Assembly: GCA_001661515.1 (NCBI GenBank)
Contig: LUVW01000011.1
Coordinates: forward strand, 531,856 to 595,855
Source of the DNA: Capniomyces stellatus
Taxonomy: Eukaryota > Kickxellomycota > Harpellomycetes > Harpellales > Legeriomycetaceae
Length of the DNA: 64,000 bases
Direction: 5' to 3'
The translations under genes and the position numbers were made by a program. Shown here in pieces: positions 11,752 to 22,916 of the stretch. How positions within the stretch are numbered: the stretch's first letter is position 1; every line of letters starts with the position of its first letter. Under the pieces are notes generated by a model. The model ran no database searches. It saw only the letters and a program-made list of their open reading frames with translations, and was not told where the DNA came from.

Positions 11752-12131
11752 GGTCAACTTGTATCAAACTTTGAGATGATTAATGCTGTATAAATTTTGC
11801 CAAGTACAACTTTGCATGAAAAAGGAGGTGAATCAATAAAACGGTATTTATGGCACAACTAAAGCCATTGATGAATTTTTATGCACCAAAGTTGACCAAG
11901 TGGTGGCTCTATTAACTGCAGATCTGTTTACTGTATTGTTTTATAATTTAAGTGTTAATGAAAACCAAAAACCATGTTTATAGCTCATCAATAAATATGT
12001 TGCCAATTTAAATGGTTCCAAATAAATATAGTTGGAAGCCCTGAACTCTGATTGACAAAAATAATCAACCAACAGACCCTGGTATCTATATTAGTCAATA
12101 TACAACAAATAGTTGCAAACCAACTTTAAAG
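11752..12131. other. Divergent spacer upstream of the O-methyltransferase gene
   Basis: AT-rich, with no feature identified beyond likely promoter sequence for the methyltransferase. Confidence 0.4.
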
Positions 12132-12905
12132 ATGATCGAAACACCATCAGGAAACAATCGGTTTGTTTACCTAAACAAAAACAAAGACAGAACCACACAG
12201 GAACAGAGTCAAGATCAAGATCATAGCATGGAGATGTATTGCTACAGAAATAGTACATCTGAACCACCCTATATAAAAGAGTTATACGAGAGAACTCATA
12301 AAACAGACAGTATGGCAATAATGATGATTTCTCCACCAGAGGGGCAGTTGATTTCGATGCTCGTAAGTATGAAAAGTCCAAAAAGAGTGCTCGAGTTGGG
12401 GTGTTTTGTTGGGTACTCGGCGTTGTGGATAGCAGATGGACTCTCCATGAATACTACAGACTCAGGACATTTATGGACCTGTGAAATATCTCCAAAATAC
12501 GCAGAGCTATCAAGAAGTAACATTAGCAACGCAGGTATGGGAAAATACGTTACTGTAGTCAACAAGCCTGCTCAGGACCTGTTGGATGCTTGGTCGCCTG
12601 AAGAAAAGATTGATATGATTTTTATTGATGCCAACAAGGACGGATACTTGGATTACTACAACACCGTTCTGGAAAGAGACCTGCTAGCTCCGAATGGGCT
12701 GATGGTAGTTGACAACACGCTTTTTAAAGGCATGGTTCATGGAATTGATAAAGAGGCTAGGAAAATCAGTCCAAATACAGCAGACTGGAAGGTCCATGAC
12801 TGGATTTACCAGTTTAACAAGTCGGTTTCAAATGACCCTAGAACCGAGCAAGTTCTGTTGCCAGTATTCGACGGATTGACAATTATTCGGAAGGCAAAAG
12901 CTTAG
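12132..12905 (+). CDS. Class I SAM-dependent O-methyltransferase (CCoAOMT/COMT-like)
   Basis: Uninterrupted 257-residue frame. After a polar N-terminus of about 35 residues comes YCYRNSTSEPPYIKELYERT, the usual start of family 3 O-methyltransferases. SAM motif I is VLELGCFVGYSALW (residues 86-99). The acidic SAM-binding strand is LWTCEISPKYAELSRSN. The metal-binding strand is MIFIDANKDGYLDYY with D166, followed by MVVDNTLFKG with D194-N195. These are the catalytic and divalent-cation ligands of cation-dependent catechol and caffeoyl-CoA O-methyltransferases. The substrate cannot be told from sequence; small phenolic or catechol substrates are typical. It is cytosolic, with no signal peptide. 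A later in-frame ATG at 12228 is an alternative start that keeps all motifs. Confidence 0.88.
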   Translation: MIETPSGNNRFVYLNKNKDRTTQEQSQDQDHSMEMYCYRNSTSEPPYIKELYERTHKTDSMAIMMISPPEGQLISMLVSMKSPKRVLELGCFVGYSALWIADGLSMNTTDSGHLWTCEISPKYAELSRSNISNAGMGKYVTVVNKPAQDLLDAWSPEEKIDMIFIDANKDGYLDYYNTVLERDLLAPNGLMVVDNTLFKGMVHGIDKEARKISPNTADWKVHDWIYQFNKSVSNDPRTEQVLLPVFDGLTIIRKAKA

Positions 12906-13670
12906 ACGTAATTGTGTCGTGTAGTAAAGCTATCTAGTATAGTTTATAGTAATTAGTGTATAACCGAGTATTTTTCCCCTTGTGGTTTTAGTCGGGAATG
13001 TGTTAAGTACGTATCATTAGGAATATATTATTATTCAGGTTTAATAGGTTTAAGAGGCTAGTAAGATGAGACCAAAATGGGTCTCGCTCTCGTTATTTTA
13101 AGTATAAGTTTTATTTAATAAAGATAATCATTTAACAATAATCTATTAATACGTCTAAAGTTATTCAAAACATTACAACAAAAACAACTGTAGTACCAGA
13201 TTGTAACGATTTGATACGACACATGCTGGCATGTGTGTTTAGGGCTTTAGATAGTATTATACATTTTTAGCTGTTCTGGGGGGTATGTAGAAAACGGATA
13301 TATCTGCTTGGTTTGGATTAATAAAGTATCTAAGCAAACCTGGTGTAAAATATAACATCGATTCAATTGGCTAGAGGGTGGAGGTGGAGTATTAAATTGG
13401 CTATCCAAAACGCTAAATAATTCAAGTTAGAACTTTGTAAAAAGAAAAAATTGAGAAAAAAATTGGAGAATTAATAGTTAAATTTGGGAAATCTTAATAG
13501 AAAAATTCAATTTTTTTTATTTTTTTGCTTTTTAATTGAGCTGGTGTTTGACTGTACCTTTTCATTGAGCAGTTTGTAAATATAGCCAGACAGTTTTGTA
13601 ATGTAAGAAAAGAAGTAATAAAAGTTAGACAGTCTAAATTATACACAACAAGAAATTAAAAGGGTGCAGA
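12906..13670. other. Spacer between O-methyltransferase and PRP18 genes
   Basis: AT-rich spacer between two same-strand genes. It presumably holds the first gene's polyadenylation site (an AATAAAG at about 13118) and the PRP18 promoter. No other feature seen. Confidence 0.4.
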
Positions 13671-16152
13671 ATGGATTTTTTAAAAAGCACGATAAATTCG
13701 GAGATAACGAAGCGGAAAAAAATACAGAAAGCCTTGGAAGAAAATGCAAAAGAGAGCGGCAGTGAGTCGGGAGCCAAAAAGCAAAAGAGGTATATGACGG
13801 TTTTGCAGTTGGAGAAGCAGAGACAAATGGCAAAAGACCAAGAACTAAACGATAAAGAGTGCAGGAAGCAGGGAAAAGCAACAGTTTCCAGCATCAAGAG
13901 AAACAGCAAAGCAGCAGACAGTGCCAATGGAGATGCACACGATAAAAGCAACGAGGACACGGATAGAGTAGGCGAGAGCAATAAGGCTGATGTTTTAGAT
14001 TTATCTAAAAAGGTACACGGATATAAACGGATATAAACGGATATAGTTTATTAAATAGTAATTCAAAGCTTTAAATCCAGCTTTCGAGCAGTGATATACA
14101 ATTGATGCCGATTTAGCAAGTAAAAGCAGTATTATCAATAGACTGAGTTTATGTCAATTTATGAAATAGGAGGATGAATTGGATCGATATAATTTAACAG
14201 ACGCAGAAATCGTGCGAAGACTTAGGGCCAGAAATGAGCCGATTAGATTATTTGCAGAAACGGATAGAAACAGGAAAATCAGACTCAGAACGCTCGAATT
14301 GCTGGACGAAAAGACAACGGTAATGTTTTGACCTGTGCTTCTATATTTTTGATTTAGAAGCATAAAAGCAGCATCAGCAGTGATAGGAATCGGAGAAGGC
14401 GGAGTGGGTGATATACTGACTGCTTGAATGCAATAATAACAAGCGTTTTAAACTGAACTTGACTGGAATAATAATAATGCGCTATTAGGGGCAACGAAAC
14501 GATTTTATGAAGGCGTTGGAGGAGATGGAGTCAGGAAGTTTGCTTGAGGAGCTAAAGAAAAAGGCCAACTTAAACGAGGATGAGAAGGCTCATCGCAAAA
14601 AAAAGGCGGAACTGTTTAACACATTTGTAAGAAATAAACAATGGCTGCAAAAGAAAAAAAGTATACTCGAAAGCAATGCTCAGCCACACAGTTGTTATTT
14701 GGGCAGGCTTCAGAGTGTGAATAACGGAGTTGTATGTTTATAGCCAACCTAATTGGAGCTACTTTTATATTTGTGTACTTTTATGCTTTAAAAATTACTA
14801 GGACACAAAGGTACTATCTTTGAAACTGCTTGAGAAGAACCCCGAGCAAGTGTATACACTGATATACGCGTACTTTAAGGTAAGTATGCGTTAGCTTATT
14901 GGCAATGCAGCATATATATATATATATGCGTGGATTGAGCGTTGAGTTTAAATTGCTAGTTTGGATTTATTATGGAAAGTCAAGTCAAAAATTTTGGTCT
15001 GTATGTTTTGTAGAAAATGCTGTTTGAGTGGGAGGAATATCTTCAACAACGACCTGGTGAGTTTAGATGGCTTGTCTACAACACTATTTTTAATACAAAT
15101 CCGTTATGTATAATTGGCAATGAGCTACATTGGCTGTTTTTCTGACTAATGTTCAAAATTATATACCGTGTAACCGCTGTGCCGTAGACGAAGAAAGAAG
15201 ACTCATGGCTTGGAAACTCGCAGCAGCAACTCAGCGCCAGTCTGGCGAATACATGAAGCCGTTTTTCAGAATGCTCAAAAAAAGGGTACTGATTTTTTTT
15301 CTTTGCTTTTCTTTGCCTTTCTTTGCTTTTCTTTGATTTACTACTAACGATTCCAAGAGTTGGCAGTGTATTAACTGGTTGTTGGTGTTTAATAATAGAC
15401 CATTGATCCAGACGTTCTAGCCCGCATCACTGAAATATCTCAACTCATGCAAGAGCGAGAGTACTTGAAGGCGAATGACGCGTATTTGAGATTGGCTATT
15501 GGAAATTCGCCATGGCCTATTGGTAAGTTTTTTTTTCTCTCTTTTTTTTTTGACCATTTGTATAATATGGTGTGATAAAACTTTCAACCGACAACCAAGT
15601 ATTGAAAGTGTGTTTACTCGTTATTTATTTTTACTCTGCCAGCTATTTTTTTTATTTACATGCTCTTTTCTGCCTTTTTTTATTATTGTTTACTTTTCTA
15701 ACTTGTTTAAATCAATTTTCTATTTATTAGGTGTTACTATGGTTGGGTAAACTTTAAAAAACTCCACTATTGCTATCAACTCTTAGCTGTGTAGTTTTAT
15801 ATTTGGTTTTAGTTTTGGATTTGGGTTTGGACTTGAGTATTGATTTTGTGATTTATTTGACCTCATAATTTAGTATTCACGAGAGATCTGCTAGAGAAAA
15901 CATCAATGCAAGCAAGGTGGCGCGTAAGTTTACTTCAGTTTGAGCAAATCATATGTTTTAGTCGCGATTCCCTTTTAAACTTAGGTTTGTTATTCTGTAT
16001 TTGGCGTTGGTTTCTTGACTTTTACGTGGTATTTATTTCTAGATGTGCTAAACGATGAGACTCAGCGGAAGTGGATCCAGTCTATCAAAAGACTAATGAC
16101 TTTTGCCCAAACTAAATACCCTCCTGACGACCTGGCAAAACGCGTTGGATGA
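13671..16152 (+). CDS. PRP18: PRP18, second-step pre-mRNA splicing factor
   Basis: Ten exons: 13671..14012, 14170..14319, 14489..14731, 14802..14879, 15014..15056, 15188..15285, 15399..15522, 15731..15746, 15874..15923 and 16043..16152. They total 1254 nt (417 aa), all junctions in phase. The N-terminus [17 protein letters not shown] is the Prp18 start. Exon 2 encodes [20 protein letters not shown], the PRP4-like/SFM motif. The C-terminal Prp18 domain begins near residue 246. It contains [20 protein letters not shown] and [19 protein letters not shown], the most conserved loop and helix of the family. Prp18 works with Slu7 in the spliceosome for 3' splice-site selection. A 16-nt internal microexon at 15731 encodes most of the invariant GVTMVG. 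The protein is longer than the human one (342 aa) because of a polar insert at about residues 30-110. Confidence 0.93.
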
Positions 16153-16635
16153 TTTGACTCCACTTTTTAATCTTAATTTTAATTTTAATTTTTTTTTTAC
16201 ATTTCTTGCTCTTTACTTACAGGCTTTTTTTAATATTTATATTTTTGATGTTATGCTCATCAGCCAACCTTTGTCTATAGCTTTAATCCGCTCATGTGGC
16301 TAAATAGTCCGATTTCTACCAAAAAAAGAAAAGAAACACCCATTGTCTAGCAGTTAACTATAAATATGCCTACTATTGAAAAGCGTACGTATTTGACTAG
16401 TTTGTTCAACCCAGACCAAATGTGCTGATATGTGGGTGCAATGTAATGTATGTTTGTATATCAAAAAAAAGGATGCAGCTTTTCATTGATAATCAATAAA
16501 CAGTTGGAGTCCAAAACTAAACTACACAAAAAGTCGACTGTGGAAGTCTGATTTATGCCGAAATAGTGTATTTGAAGTAGTTGATTTAACCTGAGTTATG
16601 CTCACTAAAGCCGCAGAGTTTGGGGGGTTTGGCAG
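16153..16635. other. Convergent spacer PRP18/ISA2
   Basis: AT-rich sequence between convergent 3' ends; nothing recognised. Confidence 0.4.
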
Positions 16636-17534
16636 CTAGAACTTTATTTCAAACGACGCCCCACAACCACAACCACCGCTTGATTTGGGATTGGCTACAA
16701 TACGGAAAGAATGGCCTATTAGCTCGTCAGCCCAATGTATTGTGGCGCCTCTGATCAAGTCTAGCGATATTTTATCAACCAGTACTTTGGCGTTGCCTCG
16801 ATTCAAAATCCTAAGTTATTCAATTTTTTACTTATTTATTTAGTCGAGTTGTTTTGATATTTGCACACGTGTTGAGTTTGCTCGCCTTGAACAATCAATA
16901 ATATTGATATCGTCGCTATCACACTCGCAATTGCAGTAGTTGGGAAGTGCGAGGGTGAGTAAATAGGCGGTATTGTTCATTGCTATATTTATTTAAACAA
17001 TGCGCTTACACATCGTCTTCTTCGGGACTTTCAGCAAGATCCATTTTGTATTGAAAGCCATAGCAACCGCCTGAGTCTACCCGTACCCTTAAGTATTGCG
17101 TCTTTCCTTCCATTTCACTCAGATCCTCAAGTCTCTACCAAAATCCACAAGTATCAAATGTATGAGCCAAACACTTTATTGATTACCTCGAGCCATTGGT
17201 CGAATTAAGGCGTATTTGCAGAGAGTTAGCACGAAAGAAAAATAGAATGGGAGGGTGGTGCTAATCCAAATATTTGTTATTTTACCTTGATGGCTTCATT
17301 AGTCAGTATCAATTCCGAACCCACCTCGTTTGTTTTGTTGTGTTCTGGTACAGTGTTGCTAGCTTCATTTGTTGTTTTTGCTGATCCATAGCTCCTTACT
17401 TGAGCACCGCTTAAATACGAGGCCTTGGCGTGTTTCTCAAAAATAGTGGTTTTCTGGGTTTGGTATCTTTTAGCAGGCACCAGCGCTGCTCTTTTGTTCA
17501 GAACATTCAAGGCCAGCCTACTTGATCGCAACAT
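16636..17534 (-). CDS. ISA2: ISA2, mitochondrial A-type iron-sulfur assembly protein
   Basis: Three minus-strand exons, 17534..17286, 17134..17010 and 16810..16636, give 182 residues. Residues 1 to about 70 are Arg/Ser/Ala-rich with few acidic residues at the start (MLRSSRLALNVLNKR), typical of a mitochondrial presequence. The A-type domain carries the three cysteines expected to hold iron or a cluster: C107 in DSGGCYGFQYKMDL, then C172 and C174 in SGGCGCGASFEIKF. The second junction (GAT GT|GTAAG) restores the family's EDDVI strand. Isa1, Isa2 and Iba57 make 4Fe-4S clusters for aconitase-type enzymes and lipoate synthase. The residue before the last Gly of the first motif (CYG rather than CSG) and the GHSFR.VANP sequence fit Isa2 rather than Isa1. 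Confidence 0.9.
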
Positions 17535-18196
17535 CGTGTTGTTTTGTTTCTATATTTGTATTTTAAATCTCTATATTACAGGAAATAAGAATGCTGTGAA
17601 TTCCACTTGGACTTCTGCTTTATTTATTGTTAGAAAATGAATTAGTAAGGTTTTGAATTATTTTACAGCGTTGTAATTGTTCCGCCCTCGTTGTAAAAAA
17701 AAAAACAGCTGATTTTTTTAATAAGCCTGAAAGAGTTTTATTTTATTTTATTCATTTTTGCTTTGCTTTTTGACGGAAAGAAAACTTTAATTTTAGCCAA
17801 TTTAGCTTTGATAACAAATCAATAGATTTGGACAATGTAGATTTCGTTACAAAATCTGAAAATGTATCAAATTAGAACCACGCAACATTTATCTGGAAAA
17901 GTAGTGCAAACCCGAGCTATTTAAGCCATTCACCAGAACTATCCAGATCAAAGCGCGCTATTAACCAAACAAAACCAAAATACAAGCCGATAAGCCGTTA
18001 CTAGGCTAAAACAGATTAAAAACCACATTGGTAGAGAATACTTGAATAGAAAAGGCTTGTTTAATAATTTTTGAATAGGAGGTGACTTGGTTTGTTTAAT
18101 AATTTTTGAATAGGAGGGGACTAGGCTAATAATATTTGACTAGAAAGGGATTTGATTTGTTTAATAATATTTGATTAAAAGAAGGGTGAAGCTGGT
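17535..18196. repeat. ISA2/TRR1 spacer with a tandem repeat
   Basis: AT-rich spacer. At about 18036-18181, just past the TRR1 stop, there are three to four imperfect copies of a roughly 42-bp unit: TTTAATAATTTTTGAATAGG, then an AGG-rich stretch and a GATTTG/CTTGG tail. They lie in the likely 3' UTR of TRR1. Confidence 0.7.
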
Positions 18197-19461
18197 TCAA
18201 AGATGATGAACATTTTCCAGGGACTCCAGGTACTTTTCGCAGTCTAGAGCTGCCATGCACCCCGATCCAGCTGCTGTAATGGCTTGTCTATAGCGTTTAT
18301 CTTGTACATCGCCAGCAACAAACACACCCTCGACGTTTGTTGTGCTTCTACCTGGTGTTGCTACAATGTAACCCTCATTGTCTATGGGCAGTTTTCCAGC
18401 CAAGAACGATGTGTTTGGTATATGGCCTATTGCATAAAAAAGACCACCAATGTCGATTTTGGTTCTCTCCTTTGTTATAGAATGCTCAATCATCGCGCCG
18501 TTGATCAACTTCCCGTCACCTAGCGCCTCAACGACATTTGAATTCCACATTATTTCAATCTTTGGGTGCTTCTCAGCTCTCTTTGCCATAATGTCAGATG
18601 CTCTAAAGTAGTCTTTTCGCACAACAATAATCACTTTGCTGGCGTATTTTGTTAAAAACGTTGCCTCTTCACAAGCCGAGTCTCCGCCCCCAACGACAGC
18701 TAAAACCTTGTTTTTGAAAATCGGCGCAGCTCCATCACAAACCGCACAGGCCGACATTCCTCTTTGCCAATACTTATCTTCGCCTTTAATGAACAGCCTC
18801 TTTGCTGTGGCGCCGGTGGCAATAATCAGCGAGTCTGTCGTATACGGCATATCATTAGGACCTTCCTGATCTTCCAGCCAGACTTTGAAAGGCTTTGAAG
18901 AAATATCCACTTTGGATACCGTTTCGGTTTGTATCTCGGTGCCAAATCTAAGTGTCTGTTCTCTAAATTTTTCAGTGAGCTCCATACCCGATATCCCATC
19001 AGGGAATCCTGGAAAGTTCTCTACTTCATCTGTTGTAGTCAGCTGTCCACCAGCAGCAATTCCTACAAACATAACACATGAAGACAAAAGTTAATGGGTG
19101 CTGATTGATAATAGTTGCTCATCGCTAAAAACTTGTTTAACTATTGCTTAATAGATATTGATATTTTTTGAATTGACATTGTTTGAGTTGATATCAATAC
19201 TGTTGGAGTTAATATTATTAGAGTTTTTGATATTATTGTTGCTATTGAAAAGAGTATTACCCCCTGCCAGCATCCCTTCAAACATCAGCGGGTGCATGTT
19301 AGCTCTAGCTGCGTATATTGCAGCTGTGTGTGCGGCAGGTCCAGATCCTACAATAATCTACCAATTTACGCAGAGAAATGTTAGTTTGTGCAAAATCGAA
19401 TGTTATTACGCCGTGGCACTATATCAGAACCAAATAGACAACTTACAACTTTTCTGTGCAT
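18197..19461 (-). CDS. TRR1: TRR1, thioredoxin reductase (low-molecular-weight type)
   Basis: Three minus-strand exons, 19461..19447 (15 nt, MHRKV), 19357..19261 and 19062..18197, encode 325 residues. The FAD site is [13 protein letters not shown] (residues 6-18) and the second FAD segment is [14 protein letters not shown], rebuilt exactly across the exon 2/3 junction. The redox pair is C143-A-V-C146 (CAVCDG). The NADPH site is [10 protein letters not shown], and the C-terminal FAD motif is [22 protein letters not shown]. It reduces thioredoxin using NADPH in the cytosol. This two-cysteine type, with no selenocysteine tail, is the fungal and bacterial form and argues against an animal source. 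The C-terminus ENVHHL is slightly longer than in yeast (319 aa). Confidence 0.95.
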
Positions 19462-20413
19462 TTTTTACTACTTTAGTTTAGTCCGATGAGAATTCTGCCA
19501 GAACGAATTTATTGTGCGTATTTTATGATTGACTGCCTTTTATTTTGGTTTCTTTTCAAACAGGATCGATTAATTTAAAAACTTACAGAGAATCATGACT
19601 TTATATATCGTGTCAACTTTTATACCACCTACACAAAAGTATTACTACCTAGTTTTTTTTTTATGTGAGCAATTTGCCATTTGAACACTTTTTTATTTTT
19701 ACTCATTAGATATTCAGCTTTTTGTGTGATTTGCCTTGCGGTAGCTTGGTTCAAATCAAGCGTATATTATCTATTCGGTATTCCACGCTTAGTTTTTAAT
19801 GCAATCACTTTGCTTATTCCAAACCCAGTTAATTCTAATAGTATTGATTTGGTTTTGTATACATTTGCATTATTGTGGCATACATGCTTTATATCTAGCC
19901 AACAGAACCTACTTGGCGATTTATTTGACAAGTTTTATTGCAAGCAATGGCTGTCTTTTTGCATTACGAGTGTAACATCGGGTTTGATAGAGACAGATAC
20001 TGAAGCAATCAATCACAGCAAGACATATGGTACTATTGATCACTATCTACAAGTGTAGTGAGGTGTACTGGTAACCAGCAATATGCAATATATGTTATAT
20101 AAATTGAACAGTTTCAAGTTGTAGATCAACAGTTGCAAGATGTTGAATTTAGGGTTTATCCGTACCATAGAACCGATTGGTTGCCTGTATTTTTTTTTTT
20201 TGCTAGTTGCATTTTTTTCCCACTTTTTTGTTTAAAAAAACAAAATTGTGCGACTTTTGTTATTGGCAAACATTAATAAATCGTAAGATGTTTAGCTGAA
20301 CTTTTGCTTTATAGAACCATCCAATTCGATTGAAAAATAAAGCTGCTGTATTTTTTTAAATTCATAGCTCAATCAGTGTAATAGCAAGATAAGAACACGT
20401 TTTCGAAGCTGAA
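19462..20413. other. Spacer with a hydrophobic open frame lacking ATG
   Basis: Upstream of TRR1 and of the small membrane-protein gene. The + strand is open from 19684 to 20058 and encodes a hydrophobic stretch with likely membrane segments (FLFLLIRYSAFCVICLAVAW, FGIPRLVFNAITLLI), but has no usable ATG and no family I recognise. It could be an exon (possible acceptor CATTAG before 19708) of a membrane-protein gene, or chance in AT-rich DNA. Confidence 0.25.
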
Positions 20414-20875
20414 ATGACGAAAGAAACCCCGAAGGACCTAAATTTGAAGCGAACTAGCACTACCCTCTTTCGATTCTTGAATCCAGAGGTACCTTTTCCA
20501 TTTAATCTGTTTTTTTCTCTTTTTTTGGCATGAGTGCAATATTTCATGGCCGCTTAGGCATGAATCTGAATCTGTATTTCAAAACCGAATATTATTTTGT
20601 GCAAGCATTATAAGTTATTATTGTGCAAACAAGCAATCAAGTAGCTGGGTGACCAAGTAACCAATTTGCTAAATTGCTATAACATTATTTATTAGTTATT
20701 CTTGTCACCAAAGAAGTTTATCTATGTTCCAGGAGCTCTAGTTTTTGCTGGGATTGTGGGATACTTTTTCTACCACGAACATTACAATAAAAACAAAGGT
20801 GATGGCACAAGTGCTGTTCAAGTAAAACATCAAACATACGAAGAAAAACTACGTGAACTATCTAAAAAGCAGTAG
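20414..20875 (+). CDS. Small single-pass membrane protein, unknown function
   Basis: Two exons, 20414..20488 and 20696..20875, join in phase (GAG|GTACC donor, ATTAG acceptor) to give 84 residues. Residues 1-20 are basic and polar. The junction yields TLFRFLNPELFLSPKKFIYV, followed by one transmembrane segment (about 34-53, VPGALVFAGIVGYFFYH). The tail is charged and helical, ending YEEKLRELSKKQ. The 'RFLNPELFLSP + TM + short charged helix' layout is one I associate with uncharacterised small fungal, often mitochondrial, membrane proteins. I assign no function. A donor, acceptor and preserved frame with a clear TM across the junction support a real gene. Confidence 0.62.
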
Positions 20876-21602
20876 AGTTCTTGTTAATGCACACATATTT
20901 CAACTTTTACCCTTCCCCTCTTTTTTTGTAGATTCATTAAACAATAAACAATAAACAATAGAGTCGTTTGCTATTTTTTTTGTAGACTCACTAAACAATG
21001 AACAATAGAATCGTTTACTATTTTTTTTATACAGTTTCTGCATTGTACGTTGTCCATCACACATCGTGTATTAAACAAGCAAAGTGAATTTGGTTCTAGC
21101 CAGATTTAATGTGTAGTAACGTTTACATTGTTCGGGATTGAACATGGCTGCATAGTGCATCTATTTTATTGTCCAGCCTCTGGTGTAAACTGGTAAAATT
21201 TTGCTTTAAATAAGAGCGGAGGCAGTAAGGGGACAGTGCATTAGACAACAATCACGCATAATCAGGCAAAGTTCGTAAATGTATTCCTTTGGACCTAGAC
21301 CGCTATTTTGCTGGATTTACCGAGAGGTTTTCCACTGACTGGAATTTATGTATATATTTTTTGTTGTAACACTGCGTGTATGATTAGCTTGTTAACACGA
21401 AATTGGACACACTGCTGGAGATTGATGGATTTGGCACTATTCTCGAGAAAGGAGACGTGTTATTTTGTTGCAATAAAGGTATAAATACAAGTGCGTGAGT
21501 CTAGGGGTTGGTCAATAGTACATTTCGAATATTTTAATAAAATAAATAATTATCAGAATTGATCCAAGCTACGAGAAACATTTACAAGGCAAAAAAAAAA
21601 AA
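20876..21602. repeat. Spacer with a duplicated AACAATA/TCGTTTRCTA motif
   Basis: At about 20928-21035 a unit of roughly 45-55 bp (AAACAATAAACAATAGAGTCG, then TTTGCTATTTTTTTT) occurs twice in tandem with small changes, apparently in the 3' UTR of the small membrane-protein gene. The remainder holds the promoter of the first secreted-protein gene. Confidence 0.55.
21480..21488 (+). promoter_or_regulatory. TATA box (TATAAATAC) of secreted gene 1
   Basis: TATAAATACAAG lies 123 bp before the ATG at 21603. The same 12 bases occur before secreted gene 2 and a 9-base match precedes the S1 protease. Confidence 0.6.
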
Positions 21603-21979
21603 ATGAAGTTTACAAACTCAAGCATACGCGGGCTGCTGACCAACATATTTGCTGCTATGGTTATCCAGCTGTTCTTTTTGGCACTTGTGCAATCAGAGCC
21701 TGAAAAAGGTATTTATTTACATTGCCAACTGTAGTTTGGCTTGCTAAAATGAGTGCAAATTATCAATTTTGAGTTGTTGGCTAAGCTATAGCATGTATAT
21801 TGATTCTAGACAATATCTATCCAGGAACACGGTGTTTTGACCAGGTGTTGAAGTGCTATAACTTTGTGTCGGAATATTATCTCCAGTGCAACAACTTTGG
21901 CGTCTATGTTGCTAGAAAGTGCGCAGGTGGGAGTGTCTGCAAAGAAATTGACGGAATAGGCTATTGCGACCGCCCTTAG
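21603..21979 (+). CDS. Small secreted cysteine-rich protein 1 (CBM19-like)
   Basis: Two exons, 21603..21708 and 21810..21979, encode 91 residues. A signal peptide spans about residues 1-30 (basic start, hydrophobic core NIFAAMVIQLFFLALVQS). The mature part begins with CFDQVLKCYNF, then YYLQCNNFGVYVARKCAGGS, and ends VCKEIDGIGYC. The order C-x6-C-x10-C-x11-C-x5-C-x8-C, including the R-x-C-A-x-G-[ST]-x-C motif, resembles carbohydrate-binding module family 19, a chitin-binding fold of fungal chitinases and many small secreted proteins. The intron is phase 1 and sits just after the signal peptide, exactly as in the paralogue at 22917. A role in chitin binding or masking is inference. Confidence 0.72.
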
Positions 21980-22829
21980 TACACATTGCACGGGTTGTAG
22001 TATTTTGCTCGTTTTATAGCTTATAAAATTATTGTTTTGCTTGTTTTATTAATATCTTTCAATTTTTTTTAGTATTGAATACCGCAATGACTTTAATTGG
22101 CACCACAATAAGCATTGTTTTAAAGTTTTAAAATTTGACAACTTTCATTAAAAAATCTATTCAAGCCAGCAGGCGCTATGAACATACCCAACCATTTAAT
22201 TATAAAAAAAAGAATATCCAGCCAGTTTGAAAGAAAACGTTTGGTGTTTATTAGAATGATGGTAGGCAGTATCCGAAAATAGAAATAATCTAGAAACGAG
22301 ATTTGACATTGATCAATTGTATCCCAGTTGCACTTGAGTCGAATAAATAAACACGCTGAAGACGAAACAATTAAATATAGTCAAGCGTTTTTGGTAATAA
22401 CACCAAATTGACTTGCGCGTATTCGTTGATGATTTCTTTAAGGATGCATTGTTTGTATGGTTATCTAGCGTTGCGATGTATAAGGGGGTAGCGCGCTATT
22501 CATGAATACGATTTCTAGTCGCTTGTAGCGGACACAGATAGGACGTTCTTAAACAATTGGTAATGGCAGACTAATCTGATCATTGTTGGTGTTGATATCA
22601 ACCAGGCGCTTTAGTGTTTACCCGAGTACAAGCAGTTTGGTTTAATGAAGAGGCCAATGGTTCGAGTTTTAACGTATTGTGCAAATAAGCTGACAGGTTT
22701 CGATATTGGGATATAGTACGAGTCGAATTTAGACACGATAAGGGTCATTTGTAGTATAGTAAGTTAAATTGATATTTTTAAAAAAAACATCAGCTGTAAA
22801 CTGCTAGGCTATTCAAAGCTCAAGTAATA
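21980..22829. other. Spacer between the two secreted-protein genes
   Basis: AT-rich; no gene seen. Presumably holds the gene 1 terminator and gene 2 promoter. Confidence 0.4.
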
Positions 22830-22838
22830 TATAAATAC
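22830..22838 (+). promoter_or_regulatory. TATA box (TATAAATAC) of secreted gene 2
   Basis: TATAAATACAAG, 87 bp before the ATG at 22917 and identical over 12 bases to the element before gene 1. Confidence 0.6.
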
Positions 22839-22916
22839 AAGCGTAAAGTCAGCTTGTCACTATCCGGAAATATTGTAAAAAAAAACAAACCAAAAGATAC
22901 CCATCTAAAAACCAAA

